Below, in pieces: positions 1 through 5,246 of a stretch of 5,246 nt of DNA (position 1 is its first letter; the number at the start of each line of letters is the position of its first letter). The DNA is from Acidimicrobiia bacterium. GTDB lineage: Bacteria; Actinomycetota; Acidimicrobiia; Spongiisociales; SHLN01. Where the stretch lies: contig JABDOU010000269.1 in assembly GCA_013043085.1 (NCBI GenBank), positions 1 to 5,246 on the forward strand, in the 5' to 3' direction. The position numbers were made by a program, and so were the translations under genes. The notes below the pieces were generated by a model. It was not told the origin of the DNA and did no database searches. It saw only the letters and a list, made by a program, of their open reading frames with translations.

Positions 1-612
1 GCGCTCCTGGGTGCCTCATTGGAGAGATTCGCAACCGAGATCCGCCACCTGCAGCGGTCGGAGGTTCGCGAAGTCAGCGAGGCATTCGGCGATGGTCAGA
101 AGGGCTCTTCCGCCATGCCCCACAAGAAGAACCCGGTCAAGTCGGAGAACGTGACGGGATTGGCGCGACTGCTGCGCGGATACGCCCAGGTGGGCCTGGA
201 GAACGTCGCCCTATGGCATGAACGCGACATCAGTCACTCTGCACCCGAGCGGGTGATACTTCCCGACGCCAGTATCGTCGCTCACTTCGCCGTCGTCAGA
301 TTCACCGACGTGGTCGACAATCTCGTTGTCGACACGGATCGTATGCTCCAGAACCTCGATTCAACCAACGGGCTCGTCTTCAGCCAGAAAGTGCTTCTCA
401 AGCTCGTCGAATCCGGGATGAGCCGCGACGACGCCTATCGGGTCATTCAACGCAACGCAATGAAAAGTTGGGACGACGGTACAGCATTTCAGAAAAATCT
501 CGAAGGTGACCCGGATGTCACGATCCCGGACGATGAGCTTGCCTTGTGCTTCGATCCTCGCGCGTTTCTCGTGAATGCTGAGGTCGTATGGGATCGGCTG
601 GCCCATCTATAG
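1..612 (+). CDS. purB: Adenylosuccinate lyase, C-terminal part (5' end outside window)
   Basis: This is the C-terminal 203 codons of adenylosuccinate lyase, a cytosolic homotetramer of the fumarase/aspartase superfamily. It removes fumarate twice in purine synthesis: from SAICAR to give AICAR, and from adenylosuccinate to give AMP. Reading is open from base 1, so the start lies upstream; the family is usually about 430-475 residues, so a little under half is present. The fumarate-lyase signature GSSAMPHKKNP is at visible residues 35-45 (bases 103-135). It carries the double serine of the mobile catalytic loop. The family segment HERDISHSAPER follows about 30 residues later, which separates this protein from fumarase, aspartase and argininosuccinate lyase. 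The rest reads as the helical C-terminal domain and ends at TAG without disruption. It lies 35 nt before the lipoprotein gene and is on the same strand as purCSQL further on, which fits a purine locus. Confidence 0.96.
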   Translation, partial: ALLGASLERFATEIRHLQRSEVREVSEAFGDGQKGSSAMPHKKNPVKSENVTGLARLLRGYAQVGLENVALWHERDISHSAPERVILPDASIVAHFAVVRFTDVVDNLVVDTDRMLQNLDSTNGLVFSQKVLLKLVESGMSRDDAYRVIQRNAMKSWDDGTAFQKNLEGDPDVTIPDDELALCFDPRAFLVNAEVVWDRLAHL

Positions 613-647
613 AGCGCTACCTTCTCTACGGTCGTAGGGTGCTGCCC

Positions 648-1790
648 ATGACAGCAAAGGTCATTCCGGGTCTGCTTGTGATGTTGTTGATCGCAGGGTG
701 CGCGCGAAACGCCGCGGTGACAACGTCGACCACAACGACGACGACGACCACCTCAACGTCTTCGACAACCTCAACGACGACGACCGTGATCCCCGGGGCT
801 GTCGTGATCGATCCCCCGATCGAGGCCGGCCTTCCGGATCGAGCGCCGGAGATCGCGGTGATGGTCGAACAGGATCAGTTCGGGGTGGTTGGTCCCGGCG
901 AGCAAGTGTGGTGGTGGACCGCCTTCGACCGGGATGAGCCACGTTACCTGGGAGGCTATGACACTCTGACCGTCGGCGCTGATCGCACCATGTGGGTGAC
1001 GCGGAACCAGATTCAGACGGAAGCCTGCGCACCGTTGGTCGTTGATGTCGCCAACTTCACGGGTCCGGACGCGTCGAGCGTGATGTTCGAGATTCCGAGC
1101 GTCAATCAGCCGAACTGTCGCCCGGACGAGGTTCGTTGGCCGGCCGGATACCTCCGGGACGTGGCTGCCTCCGAGCTCGGTCTGGCCCTGCTGTTCCAGG
1201 ATCAGTTCCCGCGGGAGGGTTGCGATCTGATCGCTTGTATCCCGGACAAGGTCGTGTTTGTCGAGCTGAGGCCATTCGACGCCCTCGACCAGATCGGTAC
1301 TCAGGTCCAGGTGTATCGACAGCCCCTCAACATCGATGATCGTGATGCCGAGGCGCAGGCCCTGATTCCTTTTCCCGGTGCTGTCATCAACGGCGAAAGC
1401 CTGGACGGCACGGTGATATCGCTGAGCTTCGACGATGGGACCGGCGGGTTGTTTGATCTTGCCACTCTCGACATGTCTCCTGCTCCCCAGCATGCAATCC
1501 CGACGTACGACGGCGCCGGCTACCTCTATAGCCGGGTGGAAGGCACGTTCCCCGAGTTCTCGAGCACCCTGGTCGAGGGCCGGCCAGGGGCCGGGGAGCG
1601 GGACGTGTTCACGGTCAATTTTCGTGGCATATTCGTGTACGCGGATACGCCAGATTGGGTGGTGCTTGGACTCGTGACCGATGAACAGAATCAGCTGATG
1701 GTGTACGACAAGACCGGTCAAAAGCTGCACTTCACCGGGATTCAGGGACTGCCGGGGCCCCAGCTTGCGCGTGTCATGCCGGCACGATAA
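648..1790 (+). CDS. Putative secreted lipoprotein with Thr/Ser-rich linker, unknown function
   Basis: A 380-residue protein whose function I do not recognise. Residues 1-17 form a lipoprotein signal peptide: a short N-region with Lys4, a hydrophobic core, and lipobox LIAG|C with Cys18 as the expected lipidated residue. It should therefore be anchored on the outer face of the cytoplasmic membrane. Residues 25-46 are only Thr and Ser, a flexible stalk. The remaining ~330 residues look beta-rich, with short hydrophobic strands, turns such as FDDGTGG (271-277), and WWWTAF at 88-93. Blocks like TVGADRTMWV (108-117) and LMVYDKTGQKL (340-350) resemble propeller blades, but I cannot show a regular repeat. 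Cysteines 127, 157, 192 and 197 could form two disulfides. No catalytic motif is evident. The ATG at 648 was chosen because it puts the signal peptide at the N-terminus; AGGG at 636-639 is a modest ribosome site. An upstream ATG at 588 would add 20 residues before the signal and overlap purB. It could be a solute-binding or cell-wall-associated protein; the role is open. Confidence 0.85.
   Translation: MTAKVIPGLLVMLLIAGCARNAAVTTSTTTTTTTTSTSSTTSTTTTVIPGAVVIDPPIEAGLPDRAPEIAVMVEQDQFGVVGPGEQVWWWTAFDRDEPRYLGGYDTLTVGADRTMWVTRNQIQTEACAPLVVDVANFTGPDASSVMFEIPSVNQPNCRPDEVRWPAGYLRDVAASELGLALLFQDQFPREGCDLIACIPDKVVFVELRPFDALDQIGTQVQVYRQPLNIDDRDAEAQALIPFPGAVINGESLDGTVISLSFDDGTGGLFDLATLDMSPAPQHAIPTYDGAGYLYSRVEGTFPEFSSTLVEGRPGAGERDVFTVNFRGIFVYADTPDWVVLGLVTDEQNQLMVYDKTGQKLHFTGIQGLPGPQLARVMPAR
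720..785 (+). repeat. Low-complexity ACN/TCN codon tract encoding the Thr/Ser linker
   Basis: Twenty-two consecutive codons encode only Thr or Ser, largely ACG and ACC, giving a local imperfect triplet repeat with runs of ACGACG and two copies of CCTCAACG. It encodes the stalk between the lipid anchor and the folded domain of the lipoprotein. Mixed codons (ACA, ACC, ACG, TCA, TCG, TCT) show it is not a pure microsatellite, but slippage in units of three would change linker length without breaking the frame. Confidence 0.8.
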
Positions 1791-1820
1791 ATCACATCCC
1801 ACGGCCTCTGCATTCATGCC

Positions 1821-1824
1821 AGGA
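1821..1824 (+). promoter_or_regulatory. Ribosome binding site of the DUF664 gene
   Basis: AGGA lies 7 nt before the ATG at 1832. The other nearby ATGs, at 1816 and 1824, are in different frames, so this site supports the 1832 start. It is one of the few recognisable Shine-Dalgarno sequences in the window. Confidence 0.55.
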
Positions 1825-1831
1825 TGGACGC

Positions 1832-2341
1832 ATGGAACGCCCTATTCGTTCGAAGGCTGTGAGCGAACGCCAGAACCTCGCCGAATTTCTGGACTACCAA
1901 CGCGCCACGATTCTGCTCAAGACCCACGGTCTCGATTCGACCCAGGCGGCAACGAGATCCGTTACTCCCTCGACACTCACGCTTGCAGGGATTGTCAAAC
2001 ACCTGGCCTGGGTTGAAGACCACTGGTTCCAATGGATATTCAACGGGGTAGACACCATTGAGCCATGGGCCAGTGCCCCATTCGATCAGGATCGCGACTG
2101 GGAGTTCAATACTGCTCGCGACGACGACATCGCCGACACGCGGATCCTCTACGAACAGGCTTGTGAACGAAGCAGGAGGGTGTATGAGGGGGCCGGGCTC
2201 GATGATCTCTCGGTCGGCATGCGAGACAACGAACCTTTTTCCATGCGCTGGATCATGTTGCACATGATTGAAGAGACCGCTCGTCATGCGGGACAGGCCG
2301 ACCTGCTTCGCGAGGCCATCGACGGGGAGACCGGGCAGTAG
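1832..2341 (+). CDS. DUF664 / DinB-fold protein, mycothiol transferase-like
   Basis: A 169-residue cytosolic protein of the DinB/YfiT-like superfamily, DUF664 type. These are four-helix bundles that bind a divalent metal through histidines, and several actinobacterial members are thiol S-transferases using mycothiol in detoxification. Visible family marks are the N-terminal helix with EFLDYQRATIL (18-28), the motif LAGIVKHLAWVEDHWF (51-66) with His57 as the likely first metal ligand, and the C-terminal helix HMIEETARHAGQADLLREA (144-162). In that helix His144, Glu148 and His152 are the candidate ligands. Length is normal for the family and the frame is intact. There is no signal peptide or membrane segment. 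It sits 41 nt after the lipoprotein and 52 nt before purC, same strand. The family assignment is strong; mycothiol use is inferred from the family and the apparent actinobacterial host, and the actual substrate cannot be read from the sequence. Confidence 0.88.
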   Translation: MERPIRSKAVSERQNLAEFLDYQRATILLKTHGLDSTQAATRSVTPSTLTLAGIVKHLAWVEDHWFQWIFNGVDTIEPWASAPFDQDRDWEFNTARDDDIADTRILYEQACERSRRVYEGAGLDDLSVGMRDNEPFSMRWIMLHMIEETARHAGQADLLREAIDGETGQ

Positions 2342-2378
2342 ACGGCGCATCAGACAGCACCCCGGACGACTGCACTAT

Positions 2379-2384
2379 TACTAT
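2379..2384 (+). promoter_or_regulatory. Possible -10 element for purC (near-leaderless start)
   Basis: TACTAT fits the loose actinobacterial -10 pattern TAnnnT and matches TATAAT at four of six positions. It lies in an AT-richer patch of the 52-nt purB-side gap, 9 nt before the purC ATG. Initiation about 7-9 nt downstream would give an almost leaderless message, which would explain why no Shine-Dalgarno sequence is seen before purC. No good -35 box at normal spacing is visible; the nearest, CAGACA at 2351-2356, is too far away. The motif carries little information and may be chance. Confidence 0.25.
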
Positions 2385-2393
2385 CCGGCCGGC

Positions 2394-3302
2394 ATGCTGG
2401 CGCCTCAACTCAACGACAACCTGATCCATGTCGCGTCCGGCAAGGTGCGCGACATCTACCAATTCGACGACGACCACCTGGTCATGGTGACGAGCGATCG
2501 CATTTCGGCTTTTGACGTGGTCATGGGACAGCCCATACCCGACAAGGGTCGCGTTTTGACCGGACTCTCGGTGTTCTGGTTTAGCCGATTGCCGGTCGCC
2601 AACCATCTCGAATCTGTTGATCCCTGGGACATCCCCGCTATGGATGAGCGCTCCGCCGAGCAGCTCGCCGGTCGCACAATGATCACGCGCAAGGCCGAGG
2701 TGATTCCTATGGAATGCGTCGTACGCGGCTACCTCTACGGTTCATCCTGGAAGGAATACGAATCGGGCGGCGGTCCGACGACAGAACACCTCCCTGATGG
2801 GTTGATGCTGGCCAGCAAGCTGGAGACTCCCTTGTTTACGCCGGCAACCAAAGCCGAGACGGGCCACGACGAGAATCTGACCGAGGCCGGGGCTCGTGAG
2901 CTGGTCGGCCATGACCTTTACGACGAGTTGCGAGCCAGGAGTTTGGCCATTTATCAGGCGGGCCGTGACTATGCCGCCGAGCGCGGCATCATCCTCGCCG
3001 ATACGAAGTTCGAGTTTGGTTTTGTCGACGGCGAACTCACGCTGATCGATGAGGTGCTTACCCCGGACAGTTCGAGATATTGGCCGGCAAACGCCTGGGC
3101 AGAAGGCGCAACCATGCCGAGCTTCGACAAACAGTTTCTCCGGGACTGGCTCGAAACCCAGTCATGGGACAAAACATCCCCGGCTCCAACGTTGCCGGGC
3201 GAGATCGTCACAGGCACTCGCAGTCGGTACGTCGAGGCGTACGAATTGCTGACCGGCGAGTCGTTTGACACGTATCTCAAGGATTCCGGTGTCACGAGAT
3301 GA
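2394..3302 (+). CDS. purC: Phosphoribosylaminoimidazole-succinocarboxamide synthase (SAICAR synthetase)
   Basis: A 302-residue cytosolic enzyme that joins CAIR and L-aspartate using ATP to make SAICAR, the substrate of PurB. Family marks in order: the N-terminal nucleotide-binding segment with SGKVRDIY (15-22), TSDRISAFDVVM (33-44), the signature ECVVRGYLYGSSWKEY (107-122), the second signature LADTKFEFG (201-209), and IDEVLTPDSSRYW (218-230). Length fits the longer form of about 290-310 residues found in actinobacteria and yeast rather than the ~240-residue E. coli/Bacillus form. The ATG at 2394 was chosen because the homology begins just after it and no ATG, GTG or TTG occurs in frame in the preceding gap. 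In-frame reading further upstream runs into the DUF664 gene in another frame. No Shine-Dalgarno sequence is visible. The stop overlaps the purS start by 4 nt, so purC heads a translationally coupled purCSQL set. Confidence 0.96.
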   Translation: MLAPQLNDNLIHVASGKVRDIYQFDDDHLVMVTSDRISAFDVVMGQPIPDKGRVLTGLSVFWFSRLPVANHLESVDPWDIPAMDERSAEQLAGRTMITRKAEVIPMECVVRGYLYGSSWKEYESGGGPTTEHLPDGLMLASKLETPLFTPATKAETGHDENLTEAGARELVGHDLYDELRARSLAIYQAGRDYAAERGIILADTKFEFGFVDGELTLIDEVLTPDSSRYWPANAWAEGATMPSFDKQFLRDWLETQSWDKTSPAPTLPGEIVTGTRSRYVEAYELLTGESFDTYLKDSGVTR

Positions 3303-3541
3303 AGGTACGCGTGCACGTTCAACGCCGTCCTGGTATCGCCGATCCTGAAGGTTCGACCACCGCGCAGGCGTTGCGGTCATTGGGTTTCGATGGTGTGCAG
3401 GAGGTCTTGATCGGTCGGGCGATCGACGTTGAGGTCGCTACCGATGATGCGGGATCAGCCCTCGACCAGGTTGAGGCAATGTGTAAACAACTCCTCACGA
3501 ACCCGGTTCTGGAGGATTTCGACCTCGAGGTTCTTGCTTGA
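3299..3541 (+). CDS. purS: Phosphoribosylformylglycinamidine synthase subunit PurS
   Basis: An 80-residue protein, the normal length of PurS, the small subunit of three-part FGAM synthetase. PurS is a small alpha/beta protein that dimerises and bridges the PurQ glutaminase and the PurL synthetase, helping ammonia pass between them. Visible family marks are the N-terminal strand KVRVHVQRRPGIADPEG (2-18), where PGIxDPEG is diagnostic, then the helix with ALRSLGFDGV (24-33), the strand VLIGRAIDVEV (36-46), and the C-terminal helix and strand with LLTNPVLEDFDLEVL (65-79). Its ATG shares four bases with the purC stop (ATGA). AAGGA at 3279-3283 is about 15 nt upstream, further than usual, so coupling to purC translation probably matters. 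Its own stop overlaps the purQ start. Confidence 0.95.
   Translation: MKVRVHVQRRPGIADPEGSTTAQALRSLGFDGVQEVLIGRAIDVEVATDDAGSALDQVEAMCKQLLTNPVLEDFDLEVLA
3527..3530 (+). promoter_or_regulatory. Ribosome binding site inside purS for the TTG start of purQ
   Basis: GAGG lies within the last codons of purS, 7 nt before the TTG at 3538. It supports TTG as the true purQ start. The next possible in-frame start is GTG at codon 17, which would remove the conserved N-terminal strand and the PGTNCE motif. Confidence 0.6.
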
Positions 3542-4209
3542 GGGTTGCTGTTGCGGTCTTCCCGGGCACCAACTGCGAACACGATGTGGCCTATGCCCTC
3601 GAATTGCAGGGCGCCGCGCCGGAGCTGGTATGGCACACGAGCGAAGACCTTTCAGGTTTCGACGGTGTCGTTTTGCCGGGCGGTTTCGCCCATGGTGACT
3701 ACCTGCGAACGGGTGCAATCGCCAGATTTTCGCCGATCATGTCAGAGGTCTCGCGACTGGCACAAGCCGGGCGGCCTGTCCTCGGGATATGCAATGGTTT
3801 TCAAATTCTGTGCGAAGCGCGGCTGTTGTCGGGCGCATTGATGGCGAATCGAGATACGTCGTTCATTTGTCGTCCGATCCGTGTCCGCGTCGAGTCGACG
3901 AACTCGGTTCTGACGGCAGGGGCAAGCCAGGGTCAGGTCATCCAGATCCCGTTGAATAGCTATGAGGGACGGTTCGTCGCGCCGGGCGACGACGACCTGG
4001 TCGTGCTGCGGTACTGCGGCCCCGACGGTGAACTGGATGAGAGGTTCAATCCGAACGGGTCGACAGATTCGATCGCAGGTACGAGCAACGCCGCCGGCAA
4101 CGTGGTCGGCCTCATGCCGCATCCCGAACGGGCAGTTGAAGAACTGCTCGGTTCGGCCGACGGGGCGCTTCTCATTGGTTCGTTTGTCACTTCTCTGCAG
4201 CCGGCATGA
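3538..4209 (+). CDS. purQ: Phosphoribosylformylglycinamidine synthase, glutaminase subunit PurQ
   Basis: A 223-residue class I glutamine amidotransferase. It hydrolyses glutamine and hands ammonia to PurL for conversion of FGAR to FGAM; it is active only in the complex with PurL and PurS. Motifs: the N-terminal VAVFPGTNCEHD (5-16), typical of PurQ, then VLPGGFAHGDYLR (45-57) forming the oxyanion side, and the nucleophile elbow VLGICNGFQIL (81-91) with catalytic Cys85. The end motif GLMPHPER (191-198) supplies His195 and Glu197, so the catalytic triad is complete. Length is normal for the separate subunit (about 220-230), unlike the fused large PurL of E. coli. Translation starts at TTG, overlapping the purS stop by 4 nt (TTGA) with GAGG 7 nt upstream. 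A weak start codon here could keep PurQ below PurS, which fits the known 2 PurS : 1 PurQ : 1 PurL complex; that is inference. The stop overlaps the purL ATG. Confidence 0.96.
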   Translation: MRVAVAVFPGTNCEHDVAYALELQGAAPELVWHTSEDLSGFDGVVLPGGFAHGDYLRTGAIARFSPIMSEVSRLAQAGRPVLGICNGFQILCEARLLSGALMANRDTSFICRPIRVRVESTNSVLTAGASQGQVIQIPLNSYEGRFVAPGDDDLVVLRYCGPDGELDERFNPNGSTDSIAGTSNAAGNVVGLMPHPERAVEELLGSADGALLIGSFVTSLQPA

Positions 4210-5246
4210 CTTCTCTCCACCGTCAACTGGGTATGTCCGACGACGAGTACTCGGCTGTGGTCGATATCCTGGACAGAGATCCGGAACCGGCGGAACTGGC
4301 GATGTATTCGGTGATGTGGTCGGAGCATTGCTCGTACAAGTCGTCGCGGGCGCACCTTGGCCGGTTTCCGACCGATGGTGCTCGGGTGGTGGTTGGCCCC
4401 GGCGAGAATGCCGGAGTGGTTGACCTCGGAGACGGCTGGCTGGCTGCCATTCGCATCGAATCCCACAATCATCCGTCCTACGTAGAGCCCTATCAAGGAG
4501 CCGCGACCGGCGTCGGTGGCATGCTGCGGGACATTTTTACGATGGGAGCGCGTCCGATTGCATTGTGGGACGCCATCCGCTTCGGACCCCTCGATGATCC
4601 GAAGAACCGCTACCTCTTCGATGGCGTCGTGAAAGGGATCGCCGGCTACGGCAACGCAGTTGGTGTTCCGACGGTGGGGGGAGAGCTCGAGTTCGACGAA
4701 AGCTATGCACACAATCCGCTGGTCAACGTGATGTGTCTCGGGATCATGCGGTCCGAGCAACTGCAGCTCGGCTCGCCAGGGCAGGTCGGCGATGTAGGAA
4801 TCCTCCTTGGAGCATCGACCGGGCGAGACGGAATCGGCGGTGCCTCGATACTCGCTTCAGCTGCTTTCGAGCCGGGTTCGGAGGACAAACGGCCATCGGT
4901 CCAGGTTGGCGATCCCTTCGAAGAGAAGAAGCTGATCGAGGCCTGCCTCGAGTTGTACGAAAAGGACCTGGTCACGGGTGTTCAGGACCTCGGCGCAGCA
5001 GGTCTCAGTTGTGCAACCTCAGAACCTCCCAGCAGGGCCGGCGTCGGCATGGATGTCGACCTCGATGCCGTGCACGTCCGCGAGGATGGGATGACCCCAG
5101 GCGAGATCCTCATGTCGGAATCGCAGGAGCGCATGCTCGCCATCGTCACCCCACAGGATCTCGAGGAAGCTCTGGGTCTTGCAGAGAAATGGGAGATCGC
5201 GGCAGCCGCCATCGGCACCGTCACTACGGGCGGCACTCTGCGCGTC
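4206..5246 (+). CDS. purL: Phosphoribosylformylglycinamidine synthase, synthetase subunit PurL, N-terminal part (runs off window)
   Basis: The first 347 codons of small-type PurL, with no stop before the right edge; the family is about 730-770 residues, so a little under half is present. PurL uses ATP and ammonia from PurQ to turn FGAR into FGAM. Visible motifs: LGMSDDEY (8-15); AMYSVMWSEHCSYKSS (32-47) with conserved His41; IESHNHPSYVEPYQGAATG (84-102), the nucleotide/phosphate-binding loop; GGMLRDIFTMGARPIA (104-119); YGNAVGVPTVGGE (148-160); GRDGIGG (206-212); GDPFEEKK (235-242); QDLGAAGLSCATSE (260-273); MSESQERML (303-311). The wording resembles actinobacterial PurL. The ATG at 4206 overlaps the purQ stop (ATGA) and keeps LGxSDDEY complete; the next ATG (4233) falls inside that motif. 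No Shine-Dalgarno sequence is clear before either, so coupling to purQ is likely. Pro274-Pro275 after Glu273 is unusual, since small residues or Leu/Met-Ala are the forms I recall at this place. Confidence 0.96.
   Translation, partial: MTSLHRQLGMSDDEYSAVVDILDRDPEPAELAMYSVMWSEHCSYKSSRAHLGRFPTDGARVVVGPGENAGVVDLGDGWLAAIRIESHNHPSYVEPYQGAATGVGGMLRDIFTMGARPIALWDAIRFGPLDDPKNRYLFDGVVKGIAGYGNAVGVPTVGGELEFDESYAHNPLVNVMCLGIMRSEQLQLGSPGQVGDVGILLGASTGRDGIGGASILASAAFEPGSEDKRPSVQVGDPFEEKKLIEACLELYEKDLVTGVQDLGAAGLSCATSEPPSRAGVGMDVDLDAVHVREDGMTPGEILMSESQERMLAIVTPQDLEEALGLAEKWEIAAAAIGTVTTGGTLRV

Noticed and set aside
588..647. Earlier ATG at 588 as start of the lipoprotein
   Set aside because: It would overlap purB by 25 nt and place 20 extra residues, including charged ones, before the signal peptide; the ATG at 648 gives a standard lipoprotein N-terminus.
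808..823. Perfect 6-bp inverted repeat with a 4-nt loop (TCGATC/GATCGA), and the nearby CCCCGGGG at 791-798
   Set aside because: It is inside the lipoprotein coding sequence, has no T-run to make a terminator, and short GC-rich palindromes of this size arise by chance.
698..937. Asp/Asn-rich small open frame across the Thr/Ser tract
   Set aside because: It is the triplet repeat read in another frame (ACG-ACG read as GAC-GAC) and lies fully inside the lipoprotein gene.
771..1817. Long antisense open frame (348 codons) opposite the lipoprotein gene
   Set aside because: The + strand gene has a signal peptide, lipobox and linker in the right order. The antisense reading has no recognisable domain and is the kind of open frame that GC-rich codon use produces on the opposite strand.
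1791..1831. Possible terminator or promoter between the lipoprotein and DUF664 genes
   Set aside because: The 41-nt gap contains no stem with a following T-run and no promoter-like pair of boxes; only the AGGA ribosome site stands out.
1814..2350. Antisense open frame (178 codons) opposite the DUF664 gene
   Set aside because: The + strand reading carries the DUF664 motifs and a ribosome site; the antisense one carries none.
2268..2393. Extension of purC upstream into the DUF664 gene
   Set aside because: The added residues have no similarity to SAICAR synthetase, are Arg/Pro-rich as expected of an out-of-frame reading, and overlap a well-supported gene.
3960..4760. Antisense open frame (266 codons) across the end of purQ and start of purL
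   Set aside because: Both + strand genes are unmistakable and conserved; the antisense product spans two unrelated genes and resembles nothing.

Overview
The window looks like a chromosomal core-metabolism locus from a moderately high-GC actinomycete. Three things point there: purC-purS-purQ-purL sit in tight order, a small DinB/DUF664 protein of the mycothiol-transferase type is present, and a lipoprotein carries a long Thr/Ser linker after its lipobox. Such linkers are frequent in the Acidimicrobiia, which is my tentative placement; the sequence alone does not settle the class. All six genes found are on the + strand, and the window cuts through genes at both ends.

Layout: (1) 1-612 is the C-terminal part of purB (adenylosuccinate lyase). 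(2) 648-1790 encodes an unrecognised secreted lipoprotein. (3) 1832-2341 encodes a DUF664/DinB-fold protein. (4) 2394-3302 is purC (SAICAR synthetase). (5) 3299-3541 is purS, (6) 3538-4209 is purQ, and (7) 4206-5246 is the N-terminal 347 codons of purL, open at the right edge. Counting the two partial genes, there are seven coding regions. The non-coding gaps are only 35, 41 and 52 nt, and the last four genes overlap by 4 nt at each junction (ATGA, TTGA, ATGA).

How they work together: PurS, PurQ and PurL are the three subunits of the bacterial small-type FGAM synthetase (step 4 of de novo purine synthesis). PurQ releases ammonia from glutamine, PurL uses it with ATP to amidate FGAR, and PurS bridges the two. 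PurC then joins aspartate to CAIR to form SAICAR, and PurB cleaves SAICAR to AICAR and later adenylosuccinate to AMP. The lipoprotein and the DUF664 protein are not known purine enzymes. They sit between purB and purC in the same direction with short gaps, so they may be co-transcribed with the pur genes, but no functional link can be read from the sequence.

I found no RNA gene, mobile element, CRISPR array, convincing terminator or sign of a novel system. The stretch is ordinary and intact. The items worth a second look are the unknown lipoprotein, the DUF664 insertion, a possible near-leaderless promoter before purC, and an unusual Pro-Pro in a conserved PurL segment.
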